Of a stretch of 64,000 bases of DNA, positions 61,083 to 64,000 are shown one piece after another. Every line of letters starts with the position of its first letter. Positions within the stretch are counted from its first letter, which is position 1. Position numbers and translations under genes: made by a program. Origin of the DNA: UBA6107 sp964533735. Its GTDB lineage: Bacteria > Chloroflexota > Anaerolineae > Anaerolineales > Anaerolineaceae. The notes under the pieces were generated by a model. That model had not been told where the DNA came from. It worked only from the letters and a program-made list of their open reading frames with translations, and made no database searches. Location: assembly GCA_964533735.1 (NCBI GenBank), contig CAZHMD010000008.1:1-64000 (forward strand). The letters run 5' to 3'.

Positions 61083-62501
61083 ATGGATAAATCCCGATTT
61101 GAACTATTCAAGCAAGCCTATCCAACATATCAAAAAACAACAGTTCTGGATGAGTTACGCGCCAGTGAATACTCACGCCTGGACCGCAACCATGAGATTT
61201 ACCTGGATTATACAGGCGGCAGTTTATACGCAGAATCGCAGGTACGCAGGCACCAGGAGTTATTACTCAAAGGTGTGTTTGGAAACCCGCATTCAACCAA
61301 CCCGACATCCTACGCGTCTACTGAATTAATCGAAGCCACCCGCCAGTCGATCCTGCGATTTTTCAACGCTGACCCTGCGGAATATGTGGTCATCTTTACT
61401 TCAAACGCTAGCGGGGCATTAAAACTGGTGGGGGAGGCGTATCCTTTTGGGGAAGGCTGCCGTTATTTATTGACTTTCGACAACCACAATTCCGTTAATG
61501 GAATACGCGAGTATGCCATGGCTAAAGGAGCTGAGGTAACCTACGTTCCGGTGCTGCCTCCGCGTATGCGACTGGATGAGAAGAAACTTGAAATCTTACT
61601 CGCTCAAAAAAAGGAAGATTGTAACAATCTCTTCGCTTTTCCGGCTCAGTCCAATTTCTCTGCTGTGCAGCATTCCCTTGAGTGGATCGACAAAGCGCAC
61701 GAACAGGGATGGGATGTTCTGCTGGATGCCGCAGCGTTTGTACCCACCAACCGGCTGGATCTCTCGCGCTGGAAAGCCGATTTTGTCCCCGTTTCGTTTT
61801 ACAAGATGTTTGGTTACCCGACCGGGATTGGTGCGCTCATCGCCAGGCGCGAAGTGATCAAGAAGCTGCAGCGCCCTTGGTTCGCCGGGGGCACGATCAC
61901 GGTCGCCAGTGTTCAGCCTGAACGCCATTACCTGGCAGAAGTGCCTGCAGCCTTCGAGGATGGCACACTGGACTATCTCAACATCCCCGCGGTGCAAATT
62001 GGCTTAAGTCATCTCGAATCCATTGGCATGGACATGATCCATGAACGGGTGCGCTGCCTGACCGGCTGGCTGCTGGATAATCTTGTTGAAATCAAGTATT
62101 CGAATGGCAAGCCCCTGGTTAAAATATATGGTCCGATCGATACGGAACAGCGCGGCGGGGCAATCGCGATGAATTTTGTCGATCCTGAGGGGACTGTCAT
62201 CGACCACCGCTCGATCGAAGAAAACGCCAACCGCAAGGAAATTTCGCTGCGCACCGGCTGCTTCTGCAACCCCGGGGCTGGAGAACTGGCATTGGGAATC
62301 TCTTCAAGTGAATTGAATTCCTGCTTTGCCCGACCGGATCACGAACAGCGCCTCACATATGATGAGTTTCGGTTGTGTATCGATGGCAAAGCGTCTGGCG
62401 CAGTGCGCATTTCGGTAGGAATGGTCAGCAACTTTGAAGATGTGGAAGCCTTTTTGGAATTCACCGGGGGAATGGTGAGATCAAAAGGTACGGTCAAATA
62501 A
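61083..62501 (+). CDS. Class V aminotransferase (MOCOS/cysteine desulfurase-like)
   Basis: 472 residues from ATG 61083 (an earlier ATG at 61023 adds 20 poor residues and overlaps the divergent regulator). PLP-dependent fold type I: YLDYTGGSLYAESQ, GNPHSTNPTS, TSNASGALKLVGEAY, LLDAAAFVPTNRLDLS (PLP Asp) and FVPVSFYKMFGYPTGIG with the PLP lysine in FYK. The GCFCNPG motif near 400 holds the cysteines expected of sulfur-transferring members. The layout matches the N-terminal domain of molybdenum cofactor sulfurase. It may mobilise sulfur from cysteine for a cofactor. The FNR-like gene is divergent. Confidence 0.88.
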   Translation: MDKSRFELFKQAYPTYQKTTVLDELRASEYSRLDRNHEIYLDYTGGSLYAESQVRRHQELLLKGVFGNPHSTNPTSYASTELIEATRQSILRFFNADPAEYVVIFTSNASGALKLVGEAYPFGEGCRYLLTFDNHNSVNGIREYAMAKGAEVTYVPVLPPRMRLDEKKLEILLAQKKEDCNNLFAFPAQSNFSAVQHSLEWIDKAHEQGWDVLLDAAAFVPTNRLDLSRWKADFVPVSFYKMFGYPTGIGALIARREVIKKLQRPWFAGGTITVASVQPERHYLAEVPAAFEDGTLDYLNIPAVQIGLSHLESIGMDMIHERVRCLTGWLLDNLVEIKYSNGKPLVKIYGPIDTEQRGGAIAMNFVDPEGTVIDHRSIEENANRKEISLRTGCFCNPGAGELALGISSSELNSCFARPDHEQRLTYDEFRLCIDGKASGAVRISVGMVSNFEDVEAFLEFTGGMVRSKGTVK

Positions 62502-62502
62502 T

Positions 62503-63066
62503 ATGAAGGCGCTTTCCCGCTTCTTTTATAAATTTTCCAGCGGTTGGGTCGTTCTTGCGGCATTGCTCCTCTTTATTTTGTTTGCCATTTTCGTCCTGCC
62601 GGGTTTCAGTGAAAAATCCGTACAATATTCAAACGGGAAAGGCGCACCGGATACGACCCTGTTTTACAGCGGAGCTGATCTGTTTTCAATGGCTGAGGCT
62701 TATGGCGATGCTGGGCGCAAGTCATTCATTAACATGCGCTGGACGCTGGATCTGGTGTTCCCCGTGATCTACACGCTGTTCCTGGTCACCAGTGCGAGCT
62801 GGCTGCTGCGCAGGGTGATCCCATCTGGTTCAAAGTGGCGGTTGCTCAACCTTTTTCCCCTGACAGCGTTTATCCTTGATTTACTGGAGAATAGCGCAAC
62901 CTCCCTGGTCATGCTGCGCTTCCCGGAACGCAGCCTTTTCGGGCAGGTGCTTGCTCCCGTTATCTCCCCGCTGAAATGGCTGGCTGTACTAGGCGCATTC
63001 CTCCTTATCTTATGCGCAACAGTAGTTTATCTGGTCAGCCGCGTGAAAAAACAATCCAGCAAATAA
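62503..63066 (+). CDS. Hypothetical membrane protein
   Basis: 187 residues. ATG one base after the aminotransferase stop, so translation is coupled. About four membrane helices: one near 14-34, then an external stretch with the TLFYSGADLFSMAEAYGDAGR motif, and three helices in the second half. No family is recognised. The position suggests a link to the aminotransferase or simply a shared transcript. Confidence 0.75.
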   Translation: MKALSRFFYKFSSGWVVLAALLLFILFAIFVLPGFSEKSVQYSNGKGAPDTTLFYSGADLFSMAEAYGDAGRKSFINMRWTLDLVFPVIYTLFLVTSASWLLRRVIPSGSKWRLLNLFPLTAFILDLLENSATSLVMLRFPERSLFGQVLAPVISPLKWLAVLGAFLLILCATVVYLVSRVKKQSSK

Positions 63067-63151
63067 TCCATCCTCTATCTGACAGGTCTCGATCCAACCT
63101 TTACTATCCAATTTCAAGGAATTGAAACAGGATATACTAGGTATAAATACT

Positions 63152-63196
63152 ATGAAAATTATTGGGCTGTTTACCCTGCAGGTAACCTCAAAATGA
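63152..63196 (+). CDS. 14-residue leader ORF upstream of sensor gene
   Basis: ATG 63152 to TGA 63196, overlapping the next start codon (ATGA). It reads MKIIGLFTLQVTSK. TATAAA lies 4 nt before its ATG. Such a short coupled ORF may set translation of the sensor gene, or may only be chance. Confidence 0.3.
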   Translation: MKIIGLFTLQVTSK

Positions 63197-64000
63197 ACCC
63201 TAACTGGTTTGATGCAAACCATACGCTGGTTTATTTTGTCTACGGACTGGTCTTCTTTGTCCTGGGCATTGTCGTCCTGCTGCAAACACGAACATATTCG
63301 CGCCTCCACCTGGCGCGCAGCCTGCCCTGGCTTGGTTGGTTTGGCATCCTGCACGGCTTTAATGAATGGGGCGAGATTTTTATTCCCATCCAGGTGGGGA
63401 TGATGGGGGACCATTATTTTTCCATCTATGATTTCATTCAACATATCCTTTTGGCAGTTTCTTTTGCCTCATTATTCCAATTTGGTATTGATCTTCTCAG
63501 ACCATCCACAAAATCCTGGCGATGGATCCGACTGATCCCGATGATCGTCTTGATCGCCTGGGCGATAGGTCCATTCATCCTTGGGTATATCTTTACGCCA
63601 AACGCTGAGGACTGGCATGGATTTGCCAAGGCAACAACGCGCTACATGTTGTGCATTCCCGGCAGTATCCTTTCCGGGATAGGATTGATCCGGCAGGTGA
63701 AATCACAGATCGCTCCAATGAAGGTCGCGCGGATAGGCCGGATGCTCTATATCGCTGCTGGCGCATTATTTGCATACGGGTTCTTCGCCGGCGTGATCGT
63801 GCCCAAAGCCAACTTTTTTCCAGCTTCTGTGCTCAACGCTGATTGGTTATTGGAAACATTCAAAACCCCGCCGCCTGTCTTCCGGTCTTTGTGCGGAACA
63901 ATCCTGTTGATCGCCATCGTGCGTGCGTTGGAGGTTTTCAATATTGAAACTAGCCGCATGATCCAGAGCATGGAAGAAGCCCAGGTGATCGCCGTTGAAC
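63193..64000 (+). CDS. Membrane-embedded sensor protein, truncated at window edge
   Basis: 269 codons are visible and open to the end of the window. ATG 63193 with AGGTAA upstream. The N-terminus has six or seven membrane helices (FVYGLVFFVLGIVVLL, LGWFGILHGFNEWGEIF, IPMIVLIAWAIGPFILGYIF and others), followed by ALEVFNIETSRMIQSMEEAQVIAVE, which looks like the helical linker of a sensor histidine kinase or diguanylate cyclase. The C-terminal output domain is outside the window. A 7TM-type sensor kinase is the likeliest reading. Confidence 0.7.
   Translation, partial: MNPNWFDANHTLVYFVYGLVFFVLGIVVLLQTRTYSRLHLARSLPWLGWFGILHGFNEWGEIFIPIQVGMMGDHYFSIYDFIQHILLAVSFASLFQFGIDLLRPSTKSWRWIRLIPMIVLIAWAIGPFILGYIFTPNAEDWHGFAKATTRYMLCIPGSILSGIGLIRQVKSQIAPMKVARIGRMLYIAAGALFAYGFFAGVIVPKANFFPASVLNADWLLETFKTPPPVFRSLCGTILLIAIVRALEVFNIETSRMIQSMEEAQVIAVE

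Overview
The window looks like a chromosomal segment of a Chloroflexota bacterium, most likely class Anaerolineae. This is an inference from gene content and architecture, not from a marker gene. Pointers are an ECF sigma factor paired with a DUF4179/beta-propeller protein, a Ser/Thr kinase carrying the same kind of propeller, a CoaE-GNAT fusion, a DUF2807 protein, a sortase, a fused ECF-transporter ATPase, and a high density of membrane proteins. No rRNA, CRISPR array, transposase or complete phage module is visible. One tRNA is present, tRNA-Gly(TCC).

Layout. 1-474: array of tRNA-3'-end-like fragments, each followed by an intrinsic terminator. 475-4858: accessory region with a small unknown gene and with acyltransferase and GNAT genes lying between two clusters of dispersed repeats, including a 115-bp copy pair and REP-like palindromes. 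4859-7698: ECF sigma and DUF4179/propeller pair. 8047-9318: three RidA domains fused in one protein. 9480-13333: sugar transferase, a SelW-like selenoprotein gene (in-frame UGA) directly upstream of trpS, dtd, and a divergent PyrK/PyrD-like pair. 13492-19077: SPFH protein, selD (itself with an in-frame UGA at the catalytic position), uvrC, rhodanese, proline iminopeptidase. 19175-24875: coaE-GNAT, cdaA, cdaR, der, lepB and a zinc ribbon, all on the + strand (c-di-AMP synthesis, ribosome GTPase, secretion). 24912-32115: Ser/Thr kinase, GNAT, glmS, sortase, GH25 muramidase. 32280-32451: tRNA-Gly and a tandem copy of its 3' end. 32520-39361: pepF, then a ferric-reductase-like/ApbE/small TM/PepSY operon divergent from a two-component system. 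39422-48025: DUF2807 protein, ECF transporter (S, T and fused A), and a TPP-riboswitch-controlled thiamine operon (thiN-thiB-thiP-thiQ). 48069-55845: membrane proteins, a structured RNA candidate, pepT, DMT transporter, second two-component system. 56301-61024: heme-copper-oxidase-like operon (oxidase-like subunit, SUMF1 lipoprotein, CtaB, membrane protein) next to a CRP/FNR regulator gene, with a TTGAC-N4-GTCAC site upstream of the oxidase-like gene. 61083-64000: class V aminotransferase, membrane protein, and a sensor protein truncated by the window edge.

How the parts fit. The organism appears to use selenocysteine: SelD makes selenophosphate, SelD itself appears to be a selenoprotein, and a SelW-like thioredoxin-fold selenoprotein is co-transcribed with trpS. 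Thiamine salvage is controlled by a riboswitch whose terminator 3' arm also carries the thiN ribosome binding site. The 56-61 kb block is the best candidate for an undescribed system. It holds a 12-TM protein with heme-copper oxidase topology (His in helices II, VI and X) but no visible His-His pair in helix VII, and no CuA or cytochrome c subunit. With it come heme O synthase, a lipoprotein related to formylglycine-generating enzymes but lacking their cysteines, and an FNR/DNR-like regulator. Several genes (selD, uvrC, the crp/fnr gene, the DUF2085 gene) have a TANNNT box 6-7 nt before the ATG, which suggests leaderless transcription.
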